From NCBI GenBank assembly GCA_027488845.1, contig JAIYBC010000028.1:1-64000 (forward strand): DNA of 64,000 nt. The letters run 5' to 3'. A program made the position numbers and the translations under genes. Below the pieces are notes generated by a model. The model did not search any database and was not told the origin of the DNA. It saw nothing but the letters and a program-made list of their open reading frames with translations. The DNA comes from Verrucomicrobiales bacterium. GTDB taxonomy: Bacteria > Verrucomicrobiota > Verrucomicrobiia > Limisphaerales > UBA9464. Positions 24,446 to 33,599 of the stretch are shown here, piece by piece (position 1 is the stretch's first letter; each line of letters opens with the position of its first letter).

Positions 24446-26630
24446 GGTTGATGGTCTCGTCGAGGTTCAACAGCACACGCCCCACCGCCGTCCACGCCGC
24501 CTCCTCGGCGGCCCCGGCACCGAGCTCGGCCGCATGCAGCGCCGCCAGCCGGGACGTTTCCTCCGCCCCCGGACGCCGGCCGGTGCATCGCAGGAAGCCG
24601 TCCGCGATCCGACGTTCGACCGCGCCCGGGCCCGCGGACATCCGTCGTCCCAACGCGGTGGCGATCTCGTGGAACTGGGCGTCGTTCAGGAGGGTCAGGG
24701 CCTGCAGCGGCGTGTTGCTGCGCAGGCGCCGGGTGCAGGCGGTGAAGGTGTCCGGCGCGTCGAACACCGCCAGCGCCGGATGCAGCGTCGAACGCTGGAG
24801 GCTGGTGTAGATCCCGCGGCGGTGGCGTTCACCGCCGGCGCTCGCCTTCCATGGTCGGCTGTTCTGCGTGAAGGCCCCCAGCCCATCCGGCTGCGGCGGG
24901 AAAACGGGCGGCCCGCCGACCGTCCGGTCGAGCAGTCCGCCGGCGACCAGCGCGACGTCCCGGATCCATTCCGCGTCGAGTCGCAGCCGTGACTGCCGCG
25001 CGAGCATCAGGTTCCGGGCGTCGACGTCCGCCAGGTCCGGACGCCACTTCGAGGATCTCTGGTAGGCTTCCGAGGTGGCGATCAGGCGGTGCAGGTGCTT
25101 GAGGCTCCAGCCGGATTCCATGAACTCGACCGCGAGCCAGTCGAGCAGCTCGGGATGGGTCGGCGGCGTGCCCTGGGTGCCGAAGTCGTTCTCGGTCTCC
25201 ACGAGCCCCCGGCCGAAGTACACCTGCCAGACCCGGTTCACCGTCACGCGGGCCAGGAGCGGGTTTCCCGGCGAGACCAACCAATGCGCCAGGTCCAGCC
25301 GGTTGGCGCGGCGTCCTTCGGCCACGCCACGCATCGGAGGCAGGGCCGCCGGCGTCCCGGGCGGGACCGGTTCCGCGGGACGCGTGAAGTCGCCCTTCAC
25401 GTACCGCCGCGTCTCCCGCGGGGTCGCCCGCTCCGCCAACACCAAGGTGGTCGCCGGCCGCCGGCCCTTCCGGTCCTCCGTCACGACCTCCGTCCCCGGC
25501 ACCTCCATCGTGGGCTCCTCCTGGTCGTTGAGGAACGCGAAGAGCCCGTAGTAGTCCCGCTGCGTCAACGGATCGAACTTGTGGTCGTGGCACTGGGCGC
25601 AGCCCACCGAGAGGCCCATCAAAACGGTGCCGGTGGTGGCCACCCGGTCGAAGACCGACTCGATCCGGAACTGCTCCGGGTCCACCCCGCCCTCCTGGTT
25701 GATCTGGGTGTTCCGGTGGAAGCCCGTCGCCACCCGCTGGGACACCGTGGCCCCGGGGATCAGGTCGCCGGCGAGCTGCTCGGTGACGAACCGGTCGAAC
25801 GGCAGGTCCCGGTTCAGGGCCTCGACGACCCAGTCCCGGTAAGGCCACATCGAACGCGGGGCGTCGACGCTGTAGCCGTTGGAATCGGCGTAGCGCGCCG
25901 CATCCAGCCACCAACGCCCCCAACGCTCGCCATGGTGGCGCGAGGCCAGCAGCGCCTCCACCCGCCGGCGATAGGCCCCATCCGAGGGATCCGCCTCGAA
26001 CGACGCGATGTCCCCGGGCTCCGGCGGGAGGCCCACCAGGTCGAGGGCGACCCGACGCAGCCGCGTCGCCGCCGGCGCCGACGGGGAGGGGCGCATCCCG
26101 GCGGCCTCCAGTCCGGCGAGGATGAAGGCGTCGATCGGATGGGTCCCCTCCACGGCCCGCGGCACGGGCGGCCTCACGGGCGCCACGAAGGCCCAGTGAC
26201 GGAAGACCCCGGGCGCCTCGTCCGCCGGCGCCACCGCACCGGCCGCGATCCACGCGCCGATCCGTGCGATCTCCGCGGTCCCGAGTGGCGGACGTCGGTA
26301 CGGCATCGGATCCACGCCGTCGTGCCCGCCCGAAAGCAGCCGGAACATCAGGCTCTCCGACGGGGCCCCCGGACGCAGTGCGGCGCCGCTCTCTCCCCCT
26401 TTGCGCGCCCCGGCCGCGGTGTCCAGCCGCAGACCCGCCTTGGGCTGCTCCGCGCCATGGCAGGGGACGCAGTTCCGGGTCAGCAGGGGCTTCACCTCCG
26501 TCAGGTAGTCCGGAACCGCCGCCGACACGCCGAAGGCGAACAGCGGTGCCAGGCACATGGAAAGTCGGAGGCGCACGGGACGGAAAAGGATGGACCCGGA
26601 AGCCCGGCGAAGGCCAGCAGGCATCCGCAT
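24438..26630 (-). CDS. Cytochrome-anchored DUF1549/DUF1553 protein
   Basis: A 730-residue exported protein. The ATG at 26630 leads into a basic region and a hydrophobic signal segment (MCLAPLFAFGVSAA); 26624 and 26558 are alternative starts. A planctomycete-type cytochrome c domain follows with C54-V-P-C57-H58, then DUF1549 (about 155-355, with RYADSNGYSVDAPR and VGCAQCHDHKFDP) and DUF1553 (about 440-700, with ANRLDLAHWLV and DNDFGTQG-like ENDFGTQGTPPTHP). The second CxxCH in GCAQCHDH is a further possible heme site. The gene is the first of a two-gene operon with DUF1501. The function is unknown but the export and heme sites indicate periplasmic redox chemistry. Confidence 0.88.
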   Translation of the reverse strand: MRMPAGLRRASGSILFRPVRLRLSMCLAPLFAFGVSAAVPDYLTEVKPLLTRNCVPCHGAEQPKAGLRLDTAAGARKGGESGAALRPGAPSESLMFRLLSGGHDGVDPMPYRRPPLGTAEIARIGAWIAAGAVAPADEAPGVFRHWAFVAPVRPPVPRAVEGTHPIDAFILAGLEAAGMRPSPSAPAATRLRRVALDLVGLPPEPGDIASFEADPSDGAYRRRVEALLASRHHGERWGRWWLDAARYADSNGYSVDAPRSMWPYRDWVVEALNRDLPFDRFVTEQLAGDLIPGATVSQRVATGFHRNTQINQEGGVDPEQFRIESVFDRVATTGTVLMGLSVGCAQCHDHKFDPLTQRDYYGLFAFLNDQEEPTMEVPGTEVVTEDRKGRRPATTLVLAERATPRETRRYVKGDFTRPAEPVPPGTPAALPPMRGVAEGRRANRLDLAHWLVSPGNPLLARVTVNRVWQVYFGRGLVETENDFGTQGTPPTHPELLDWLAVEFMESGWSLKHLHRLIATSEAYQRSSKWRPDLADVDARNLMLARQSRLRLDAEWIRDVALVAGGLLDRTVGGPPVFPPQPDGLGAFTQNSRPWKASAGGERHRRGIYTSLQRSTLHPALAVFDAPDTFTACTRRLRSNTPLQALTLLNDAQFHEIATALGRRMSAGPGAVERRIADGFLRCTGRRPGAEETSRLAALHAAELGAGAAEEAAWTAVGRVLLNLDETINRE

Positions 26631-26679
26631 CCGTGAAACCGCTTGAAGCCGGAACCGGTTCCCGCGTCCGAACCCTCCG

Positions 26680-27540
26680 ATGGTTCCCACGACTGGATTC
26701 CTCCTCCGCCGGCTTCCGTTGCTGTTCGCGCTGCTGCTCCACGCGGAGGCGCCGTCGGAGGAACGGCGCGTGGTCCTGATCGCCCATCGCGGCGAACACC
26801 GACGTCACCCCGAGAACACCCTCTCCGCCATCGGGGGCGCCGTCGCGGCCGGGGTCGACTACGTCGAGATGGATGTGCGCCGTTCCCGCGACGGGGTGCA
26901 CGTGCTGATGCACGACGCCACCGTGGACCGCACCACCGACGGCCACGGCCGGGTGTCGGAGCTGGACTGGGAGGCGTTGTCGAAGCTGACCGTCCGGACG
27001 ACCGGTCCCGGGGGCGGCCCGACCGACCGCATCCCCCGCCTCGAGTCCGCCCTGCAGGCCTGCAAGGGGAGGATCCGCATCTACCTCGACTTCAAGTCCG
27101 GCGACATCCCCGCGGTGGCCGCGATGATCCGGGACGCGGGCATGACCGGCTCCGTCGTGGTGTACGATTCCCCGTCCAAGGTCGCAGCGTGGCGCGGGGC
27201 GCTGCCCGGGGTGGAGTTCATCCTGAGCATCCCGGCGGCGGCCCGAACCAACCGGACCGAGCTCGAATCGTTCGTGAAACGGCACCGCCCGAAGGCCTTG
27301 GACACCGCCGCGGACGCCACCTTCGTGGCCGAGTGCCGTCGGTTGGGCGTCGAGAACTGGCCCGATGCCCAACGGGAGTCGGAGGATCCGAAGTGGTGGT
27401 CGGAGGTGCTCTCCGCCGGGGTGCAGGGATTCCAGACCGACCACCCGGCCGAGGCCGCGCGTTGGCTCAGGGAACGCGGTCCAACCGCAGGACCACGCCC
27501 GCTGCCGAACCGCCCCGCAGAACCCGTTCCCGCACGGTGA
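26680..27540 (+). CDS. Glycerophosphodiester phosphodiesterase
   Basis: A 286-residue exported GDPD, hydrolysing glycerophosphodiesters to glycerol 3-phosphate and an alcohol. The signal peptide is about residues 1-24. The TIM-barrel active site is clear: IAHRGEHRRHPENT (catalytic histidine and substrate glutamate), YVEMDVRRSRDGV (metal-binding E and D), VLMHDATVDRTTDG (second histidine). The C-terminal barrel strand is VQGFQTDHP. It overlaps the convergent methyltransferase gene by 74 nt, and is divergent from the DUF1553 gene. Its place beside a BtaA-like gene fits lipid headgroup turnover, though that link is inference. Confidence 0.92.
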   Translation: MVPTTGFLLRRLPLLFALLLHAEAPSEERRVVLIAHRGEHRRHPENTLSAIGGAVAAGVDYVEMDVRRSRDGVHVLMHDATVDRTTDGHGRVSELDWEALSKLTVRTTGPGGGPTDRIPRLESALQACKGRIRIYLDFKSGDIPAVAAMIRDAGMTGSVVVYDSPSKVAAWRGALPGVEFILSIPAAARTNRTELESFVKRHRPKALDTAADATFVAECRRLGVENWPDAQRESEDPKWWSEVLSAGVQGFQTDHPAEAARWLRERGPTAGPRPLPNRPAEPVPAR

Positions 27541-28135
27541 AGCCGCTGCGCAGGAAGGTTTCGAGGCCGACCGGATTCACGTAGACGACCCAGACCGGAT
27601 GCCGTTCCGCATGGTCGGCGAGCCGCCGCGCGACCTCGGTCAACGTGGGACCGGTGAAGGGGTTGTAGAGGAAGGCCACCAGGGTCTCGGAAGGGATCGC
27701 GAAACGGGCTGCGTCCTCGACGCACAGCCGGGCGTCGAGCCCGCGCCGTTCGAGGTTGCGGCGGCAATCGGCGACCAGCGCCGGGTCCATCTCGACTCCC
27801 ATGAGTCCCTGGAAACCGGCCTCGGCGGCCAGCAGGAGGCCGCGTCCCTTGCCCGAGCCGTAGTCCACGAAGACACCCCGACGGGCCTCTTCCGGAAGCC
27901 GACGGAACAGCTCCCGGACGAGCCTGGGACTGGCACCCTGGTATTGGACGGCATCGGTGGGCAACGCCGCCGAAGGCCGTGAGGACGGGATCAGCGTCAC
28001 GCACCCCATCCGGAGGTCGAACGCCACCTCCGAGGCGAGGTCGGCGAACGTCTCCAGGAAACCCTGGCGCCGCAGCGTCCGCCAGGCGAACGCCGCCAAC
28101 AGCAGCGCCCTGGGCCGGGAAGGAGATGCCTGCAC
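27467..28135 (-). CDS. Class I SAM-dependent methyltransferase
   Basis: A 222-residue cytoplasmic methyltransferase starting at a GTG. The SAM-binding glycine motif is VFVDYGSGKGRG (about residues 88-99), followed by the acidic post-beta2 residue in GVEMDP and a motif IV region FLYNPFTGP. The substrate is not evident. It is divergent from the BtaA-like gene, separated by 127 bp, so the two could share regulation. It is not a clear BtaB by sequence, yet it is the only methyltransferase near the gene that would need one. Its 3' end overlaps the GDPD gene by 74 nt on the opposite strand. Confidence 0.82.
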   Translation of the reverse strand: MQASPSRPRALLLAAFAWRTLRRQGFLETFADLASEVAFDLRMGCVTLIPSSRPSAALPTDAVQYQGASPRLVRELFRRLPEEARRGVFVDYGSGKGRGLLLAAEAGFQGLMGVEMDPALVADCRRNLERRGLDARLCVEDAARFAIPSETLVAFLYNPFTGPTLTEVARRLADHAERHPVWVVYVNPVGLETFLRSGFTVRERVLRGGSAAGVVLRLDRVP

Positions 28136-28262
28136 GGGCTACGATCTGCCGCTCCATGTGAACTCCATTCTCCGGTCGTGTGAAGATCCTGCGATCATTG
28201 CGAGCGGGTTTGCGGAGAAGGGACGCGACGGTGGAGCGTGTCCGGCCGAAAGGACCACTCCC

Positions 28263-29459
28263 ATGAAGGCGATCTCTGACTGGACCACGCGCAGCATCTT
28301 CTCCTACGTCCACGGCAACCACCTCGTCTACAACACCTGCTGGGAGGACCCGCGCCTCGACCGCGAGGTGATGTCCCTCGACGGGAAGAGCGACGTCGTC
28401 CTGATCACCTCGGCCGGCTGCAACGCGCTCGACTACGCTCTCGACAGCCCGAACCGCATCCACGCGGTGGACATGAACTTCCGCCAGAACGCCCTGCTCG
28501 AGCTCAAGATCGCGGGCGTGCGGCGGCTGGATTTCGAGGACTTCTTCGCCCTCTTCGGCGACGGCGGGCACGCCCAGTTCCCGCGCTGGTACAAGGACAC
28601 CCTCCGGGCCGACCTCTCCGAGTCCGCCCGCGGCTACTGGGACCGGCGGATGCATTTCCTGTCCCGCCCCGCGGAGGAGGATTCCTTCTACCACCGCGGG
28701 ACGACCGGCGTCTTCGGCAAGCTGATGGTGAAGTACTGCCAATGGGCCCGGATCCATGCGGACGTCCTGTCGCTGTTCTCCGCCGGCTGCCTCGACGAGC
28801 AACGCCGGATCTACCTGGGCACGGTGCGCGACGCGATGTGGCGGCCGGCACTGAAGCGGGCGCTGCGGACCGACGCGGTACTGAGCCTGCTCGGCGTGCC
28901 GAAGGCGCAGCGCGAACACCTGGAGCGGACCACGGCCCGCAGCGTCGCCGACTTCATGGAGGACTGCGTCGAGTCCGTGTTCACCCGACTGCCGACCGCG
29001 GACAACTACTTCTGGCGCCTCTACCTCTTCGGCCGCTATTCCCGCGAATGCTGCCCGGGCTACCTGAAGCCGGAAAACTTCCAGCGCCTGAAGTCCGGCA
29101 TGGTGGACCGCATCCGGATCCACACCGGCGACCTGACCGGGTTCCTCCGCGGCCATGACGGTTCGCTTTCCCACTTCGTGCTGCTCGACCACATGGACTG
29201 GCTGAGCCACGCCCATCCGGAGCTGCTCGCGGCCGAATGGCAGGCCATCGTCGACCGCGCCCGCGCCGGCGCCCGCATCCTGTGGCGCAGCGGCGGATTC
29301 CATGTCGATTTCGTGGATCCCATCCGCGTGGAGGTCGAGGGACGGATGCGCCAGGTCGGGGAACTGCTGAAGTACGACACGGAGACGGCGCGTTCCTGCC
29401 ACGGGCGCGACCGGGTCCACACCTATGGGAGCTTCCACATTGCCGACCTGGCGACCTGA
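28263..29459 (+). CDS. btaA: BtaA-like S-adenosylmethionine 3-amino-3-carboxypropyl transferase (DUF3419)
   Basis: A 398-residue protein of the DUF3419/BtaA family, which transfers the 3-amino-3-carboxypropyl group of SAM to diacylglycerol, giving diacylglyceryl-homoserine in betaine-lipid synthesis. Family landmarks are VYNTCWEDPRLDRE (about 21-34), the SAM site TSAGCNALDYAL with IHAVDMNFRQNALLELK, and the C-terminal VLLDHMDWL and RILWRSGG. The ATG at 28263 gives the normal N-terminus; the open frame upstream runs antisense to the methyltransferase gene and is not coding. The next gene starts 35 nt before its stop, so they are coupled. No typical BtaB neighbour is present. The final lipid cannot be deduced. 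Confidence 0.88.
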   Translation: MKAISDWTTRSIFSYVHGNHLVYNTCWEDPRLDREVMSLDGKSDVVLITSAGCNALDYALDSPNRIHAVDMNFRQNALLELKIAGVRRLDFEDFFALFGDGGHAQFPRWYKDTLRADLSESARGYWDRRMHFLSRPAEEDSFYHRGTTGVFGKLMVKYCQWARIHADVLSLFSAGCLDEQRRIYLGTVRDAMWRPALKRALRTDAVLSLLGVPKAQREHLERTTARSVADFMEDCVESVFTRLPTADNYFWRLYLFGRYSRECCPGYLKPENFQRLKSGMVDRIRIHTGDLTGFLRGHDGSLSHFVLLDHMDWLSHAHPELLAAEWQAIVDRARAGARILWRSGGFHVDFVDPIRVEVEGRMRQVGELLKYDTETARSCHGRDRVHTYGSFHIADLAT

Positions 29460-30615
29460 GGCGGCCGCAGCCGCGGTTCCCGGCCCGGGAATCCGGCTCG
29501 GCCCCGAGGCGGTCGCCTGGGTGGACGGGAACTTCCGCGGACACGCCGGCTACTGGCGGGGCTTCCTGGAGGAGGCACCCTGGCGGCTCGCCGAGAACTT
29601 CCGACTGGATTCCGGCGTGGTCCGGACCTCGGCGGGCACCTTCGCGCTGACCGTCCACCACGGAAGGCCGGGAGCGGCCTTCCCATGTTCCCTGCACACC
29701 CAGTACGTCGCCTACCCCGCGGCCGAGCTGTCGCTGGTCCAGGATCACGCCCAACGCCGGCTGGCACGGATCGGCCTGCGGGTGATGGACGTCGCCTTCC
29801 GCGCATGGAGCCTCGACCGCACGGTCCAGTGGAGCGCCGGGCTGCTTTCGACCAACCTCCACGCACCCGAGGCCGCCCAGGCCGTGGAGGAGGCCACCCG
29901 CCTCATCTCCCGACGCTTCCCCCAACACGCGGTCCTCGTGCGGTGCCTCAACGACCTCCCGGGATCGATCCCGCCAAGGGTGTTCCTCGACGCAGACCAC
30001 CACGTCTTCGCCAGCCGGCGCGTCTATTTCTTCGACGGACGCGAACCCGGCTTCCTCGCCAAGGACACCGTGCGACGCGACCTGAAGGCCCTGCGGAAGC
30101 TCGACGGCTACCAGGTCGTCGGACCCGATGGGTTCCGTCCCCCGGACGTCCCACGCATCCTGTCGCTCTACCGGCAGCTCTACGTGGAGAAGCACTCGTC
30201 GCTGAATCCGCGCTACACCCGGCGGTTCGTCGAGCGGGCCCTCGCGGAGGGCTGGCTGGAGTTCCGCGGGCTTCGCAACGCCACCGGCGTGCTCGACGGG
30301 GTCTATGGATGCTTCTCGCAGGGGGACGTCACCTCGACGCCCTTCATCGGCTACGACACCTCGCTGCCGACGGCCACCGGGCTCTACCGCCACCTCGTCG
30401 CCCTGCTGCTCTCGGACGTGGCGGAACGCCGCCAGCTGCTGAACTACAGTTCCGGCGCCGGTGAGTTCAAGCGGCGGCGTGGAGGGCTCCCCGTGGTGGA
30501 GTCCAACGCCCTCTGCTGCGCCCATCTCACGCCCGGCCGCAGGGCGGCCTACGCGGTGACCCTCGGACTCATCGAACGCTTCGGACGGCGGTATCTCGAG
30601 GAGAACGAGGTGTGA
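29425..30615 (+). CDS. GNAT/FemAB-like acyltransferase candidate coupled to btaA
   Basis: A 396-residue protein with no firm name. Residues 1-150 are a distinct N-terminal region; the C-terminal two thirds resemble a GNAT-type or peptidoglycan-bridge acyl/aminoacyltransferase, with LRKLDGYQVV, a helix rich in Arg/Tyr (LYRQLYVEKHSSLNPRYTRRF), the strand GVLDGVYGCFS, and the late NYSSGAGEFKRRRG found in FemAB-like proteins. The start overlaps btaA by 35 nt, strong evidence of shared expression and probably function. A possible role is acylation or aminoacylation of the homoserine amine made by BtaA; this is a guess. It ends 56 bp before the chemotaxis cluster. Confidence 0.65.
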   Translation: MGASTLPTWRPEAAAAAVPGPGIRLGPEAVAWVDGNFRGHAGYWRGFLEEAPWRLAENFRLDSGVVRTSAGTFALTVHHGRPGAAFPCSLHTQYVAYPAAELSLVQDHAQRRLARIGLRVMDVAFRAWSLDRTVQWSAGLLSTNLHAPEAAQAVEEATRLISRRFPQHAVLVRCLNDLPGSIPPRVFLDADHHVFASRRVYFFDGREPGFLAKDTVRRDLKALRKLDGYQVVGPDGFRPPDVPRILSLYRQLYVEKHSSLNPRYTRRFVERALAEGWLEFRGLRNATGVLDGVYGCFSQGDVTSTPFIGYDTSLPTATGLYRHLVALLLSDVAERRQLLNYSSGAGEFKRRRGGLPVVESNALCCAHLTPGRRAAYAVTLGLIERFGRRYLEENEV

Positions 30616-30671
30616 GTCCGCCAACCCCGGGAGCTTGACCCACCCCACCCCCGCCCGATAGTGCCTCCGAA

Positions 30672-31193
30672 ATGCCGCTTCCCGGCTGCAAGATCTCCCT
30701 CGGCGTGGATGGGGACACCGCCTACATCCGCCTGGTGGGCCGTGCCGCGGCGGAATCCGCCCCTTCGTTCGAGGCCGCCGTCCATCGGCTCCAGTCGACC
30801 GGCGTGCGCCGCTTCGTGCTCGACCTCTCGGAGATCCTCCTGATGGACAGCGGGTTCTCCGGGATGATCTCGGGCCTCGTCCGGGATTCCGGTCTGTCCT
30901 TCGTCCTCCATCGGCCACCGCAGCGGATCCTCGACACGTTCGCCGACCACGGCGTGATCGAATTGGTCACCCAGCTTCCGCCGGCCGAGGCGGCCGGCAT
31001 CCCGGAGGCCGGCCCCGCCGAGGAACTGGCCCCGGGAACCCGCGCCGAAGTCCTCCGCTGCTGCCTCGAGGCGCACCGGACCCTCATGGCCCTCAAGCCG
31101 GAGAACGTGGCGAAGTTCCAGATGGTCGAACAGTACCTCGCCCGCGAGTTGGCGAAGGAGTCGGCAACCCCGGAAACCGGCACCGCCGGCTGA
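30672..31193 (+). CDS. STAS-domain protein (anti-sigma factor antagonist type)
   Basis: A 173-residue cytoplasmic protein. Residues about 5-110 form a STAS domain: the core strand-helix RFVLDLSEILLMDSGFSG includes the serine (in MDSGFSG) that partner kinases phosphorylate in related anti-anti-sigma factors. The C-terminal about 55 residues (ending PETGTAG) are an extra helical tail ending in low complexity. It is the first gene of the STAS-CheR-CheD-HDOD-CheB group and may link stress or sigma control to that group. No anti-sigma kinase is in the window. Confidence 0.85.
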   Translation: MPLPGCKISLGVDGDTAYIRLVGRAAAESAPSFEAAVHRLQSTGVRRFVLDLSEILLMDSGFSGMISGLVRDSGLSFVLHRPPQRILDTFADHGVIELVTQLPPAEAAGIPEAGPAEELAPGTRAEVLRCCLEAHRTLMALKPENVAKFQMVEQYLARELAKESATPETGTAG

Positions 31194-31368
31194 CCCCGGA
31201 CACCCTCCATGCCGGTCACCGGCCCCCCGTTTCCGCCAGGAGGCCTCCAAAGGCCCTCCCGATGGCCTCCATCCGTGTCCGGGGGAGCCGTTTCCGACGA
31301 CGTTTCCCCTTCGGCGGGGCTCAAGGGTCCCGGGAAAAATGCCGATGCCCTCTTGCCGGCAAAGGCCC

Positions 31369-32208
31369 ATGAAATCCCACACCACCCAGCACGGCCGAGA
31401 ACACACGGAACAGGAAGCCTGCGCCTGGGTGGTCCACGAGATCTACACCCGGTCGCGGATCCGGCTCCATGACGGCAAGGAACCGCTGATCCGGGCACGC
31501 CTCGGCAAACGCCTGCGGGCGCTCGGGATGACGCGGTTGGGCGAGTACACCAGCCATCTGGAACGGACCGGCGACCCGGCCGAGTTCACCCGCCTGCTCG
31601 ACGCCCTCACCACCAACTACACCCACTTCCTGCGCGAGGAGGACCACTTCCGCTTCCTAGTGGAGACGGCCCTGCCGGGGTTGGTGAAGGACGGGCGCCG
31701 CGGATTCGGCGTCTGGAGCGCGGCGAGCGCCACCGGCGAGGAGCCGTGGAGCATCGCCCTCTACCTCGCGGAACACTTCCCCCTCGGACAATGGGACTGG
31801 AAGATCCTGGCGACGGACATCTCCACCCGTGCCCTGGACACCGCCCGCCAGGCCATCTACCCGACCGACAAGCTCACCGCGATCAAGCCGGAATGGCTCC
31901 GCCGCCACTTCCAGCGCGGCAGCGGGGAATGGGAGGACCACTACCGGGTGAAGCCGAACCTCCAGTCGCGGCTCACCTTCAGGAACCTGAACCTGCTCGG
32001 CGACTACCAGTTCCCGGACAAGTTCGAGGTCATCTTCTGCCGCAACGTGATGATCTACTTCGACCGCCACACTCAGGAGGAGCTGGTCAACCGCCTGGCC
32101 CGTCACCTCGTGCCCGGCGGCTATCTCCTCATCGGCCATTCCGAGAGCCTCAACGGCCTCAAGGTGCCGTTCCAATGCCTCAAGCCCAGTGTCTACCGCC
32201 TGATCTGA
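31369..32208 (+). CDS. cheR: Chemotaxis protein methyltransferase CheR
   Basis: A 279-residue enzyme that methylates glutamates of chemoreceptors using SAM. The N-terminal helical domain carries RARLGKRLRALGM; the SAM-binding domain has WSAASATGEEPWS, ILATDIS and the catalytic region FCRNVMIYFD with GHSESL near the end. The ATG at 31369 gives the family length; 31339 would add ten residues. The 175 bp before it hold no recognisable gene. It is followed by cheD after 30 nt. No receptor is encoded nearby, so its targets lie elsewhere. Confidence 0.94.
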   Translation: MKSHTTQHGREHTEQEACAWVVHEIYTRSRIRLHDGKEPLIRARLGKRLRALGMTRLGEYTSHLERTGDPAEFTRLLDALTTNYTHFLREEDHFRFLVETALPGLVKDGRRGFGVWSAASATGEEPWSIALYLAEHFPLGQWDWKILATDISTRALDTARQAIYPTDKLTAIKPEWLRRHFQRGSGEWEDHYRVKPNLQSRLTFRNLNLLGDYQFPDKFEVIFCRNVMIYFDRHTQEELVNRLARHLVPGGYLLIGHSESLNGLKVPFQCLKPSVYRLI

Positions 32209-32238
32209 TCTGACCCGACCTGACCGGACGCTACCCAG

Positions 32239-32763
32239 ATGGCCGCCTCGCCCAGCATCATCCCGTTCGACCAGAGGGTCATCGTCGGCGTCGCCGACAT
32301 GGCGGTGTCGAACAACCCCAACGTGGTCTTCACCACCTACTCGCTCGGATCCTGCCTCGGGATCTCGGTGCACGATCCCGTCGCCCGGGTCGGTGGATTG
32401 CTCCACCTCATGTTGCCCGACTCCACGATCGATCCGGCCAAGGGCATCGCCAACCCGGCGATGTTCGTCGACACCGCCGTGCCGGCGCTGCTCCGGGCCG
32501 CCTACCAGCTCAAGGCCGAACGCTCGCGACTCAAGGTCTGCGTCGCCGGAGGCGCCCAGATCCTCGACGACAACAACTTCTTCAACATCGGCCGACGGAA
32601 CCACGAGGCGCTGCTGCGGACGCTCGAACGCAACGGCCTCACCATCCACGCCAGCGCCGTCGGCGGCCAGGTCAACCGAACCATGATGCTCAGAGTCTCC
32701 GACGGATCCGTCACGCTGCGGATCTCCGGCAGCAAGGACGAGGTGCCCCTATGCAGGAGCTAG
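32239..32763 (+). CDS. cheD: Chemoreceptor glutamine deamidase CheD
   Basis: A 174-residue protein of the CheD family, which deamidates receptor glutamines to glutamates and often binds CheC. The catalytic cysteine is C39 in YSLGSCLGIS and the histidine H56 in GGLLHLMLP, with the conserved VCVAGGAQILD and FNIGRRNHEAL following. Length and motif order are typical. Its end overlaps the HDOD gene start by 13 nt. No cheC is in the window. Confidence 0.94.
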   Translation: MAASPSIIPFDQRVIVGVADMAVSNNPNVVFTTYSLGSCLGISVHDPVARVGGLLHLMLPDSTIDPAKGIANPAMFVDTAVPALLRAAYQLKAERSRLKVCVAGGAQILDDNNFFNIGRRNHEALLRTLERNGLTIHASAVGGQVNRTMMLRVSDGSVTLRISGSKDEVPLCRS

Positions 32764-33599
32764 ACGCATTCATCGACAAGGTGAAGCACCTGCCCCCGGC
32801 CCCGAGGGTGCTTCCGCAGCTCATGCAGCTGCTGTCGTCCGACGACGCCGACGCCACCCGCGTGGTGCAGCTGATCCAGTACGATCCGGGCCTCGCCGCG
32901 AACGTGCTCCGGGCCAGCAACACCACCGCGTTCGCCGCCAGCCGACGCGTCGCCGACCTCGGCGAGGCCATCTTCCGACTCGGCTTCAACACCGTCTTCC
33001 AGCTCGTGGTCGCCGTCAGCGCCGCCCGTTCCCTGCGGCCCGCGCAGAAGGCCTACGGCATGGGAGAGGGCGACCTCTGGCAGCATTCCGTCACCTCCGG
33101 CGTCGCCGGCAGGCTGCTCGCCCGGATGACCGGCAACGACGAGAACATCGCGTTCACCGCCGGGCTCCTCCACGACCTCGGCAAGGTGATCATCGCCCAG
33201 GTGATCGAGGACAACAGCTTCGAGCTCATCCGGACGCTCGAGAAGGAGGGCTGCTCGCTGCTGGAGGCGGAGAAGCGGGTGCTCGGTTTCCACCACGCCG
33301 AACTGGGCAGCCGCCTTCTCGAACGCTGGAACTTCCCCGCATCCGTGTCCGTGGCCGTGCGCTTCCACCACATGCCCTCCGCCGCGGAGCCCCACCACCG
33401 GCTCGCCTCGATCGTCTACCTCTCCAACTTCATCGCCTACACCCTCGGCCACGGCTACGGGCACAACGCCTTCGCCTTCCGCAGCCAGAACACGGTGTTC
33501 TCCATCCTCGGACTCGACCCCAAGATGCTCGAGAAGCTGGTCGTCCTCACCCGCGAGGAGTTCGAGACCATCGAGACGCTGTTCCAGATCAAGGCATGA
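32751..33599 (+). CDS. HDOD-domain signalling protein
   Basis: A 282-residue protein made almost wholly of one HDOD domain, a catalytically variable relative of HD phosphohydrolases used in signalling. Landmarks are LPPAPRVLPQLMQLL near the start, the central HD-like FTAGLLHDLGKVI, and FHHAELGSRLLERWNFP then RFHHMPS. The HD pair is intact here, so hydrolase activity is not excluded. It overlaps cheD by 13 nt and cheB by 4 nt (ATGA), placing it inside a tightly coupled adaptation operon. How it acts there is unknown. Confidence 0.9.
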   Translation: MQELDAFIDKVKHLPPAPRVLPQLMQLLSSDDADATRVVQLIQYDPGLAANVLRASNTTAFAASRRVADLGEAIFRLGFNTVFQLVVAVSAARSLRPAQKAYGMGEGDLWQHSVTSGVAGRLLARMTGNDENIAFTAGLLHDLGKVIIAQVIEDNSFELIRTLEKEGCSLLEAEKRVLGFHHAELGSRLLERWNFPASVSVAVRFHHMPSAAEPHHRLASIVYLSNFIAYTLGHGYGHNAFAFRSQNTVFSILGLDPKMLEKLVVLTREEFETIETLFQIKA

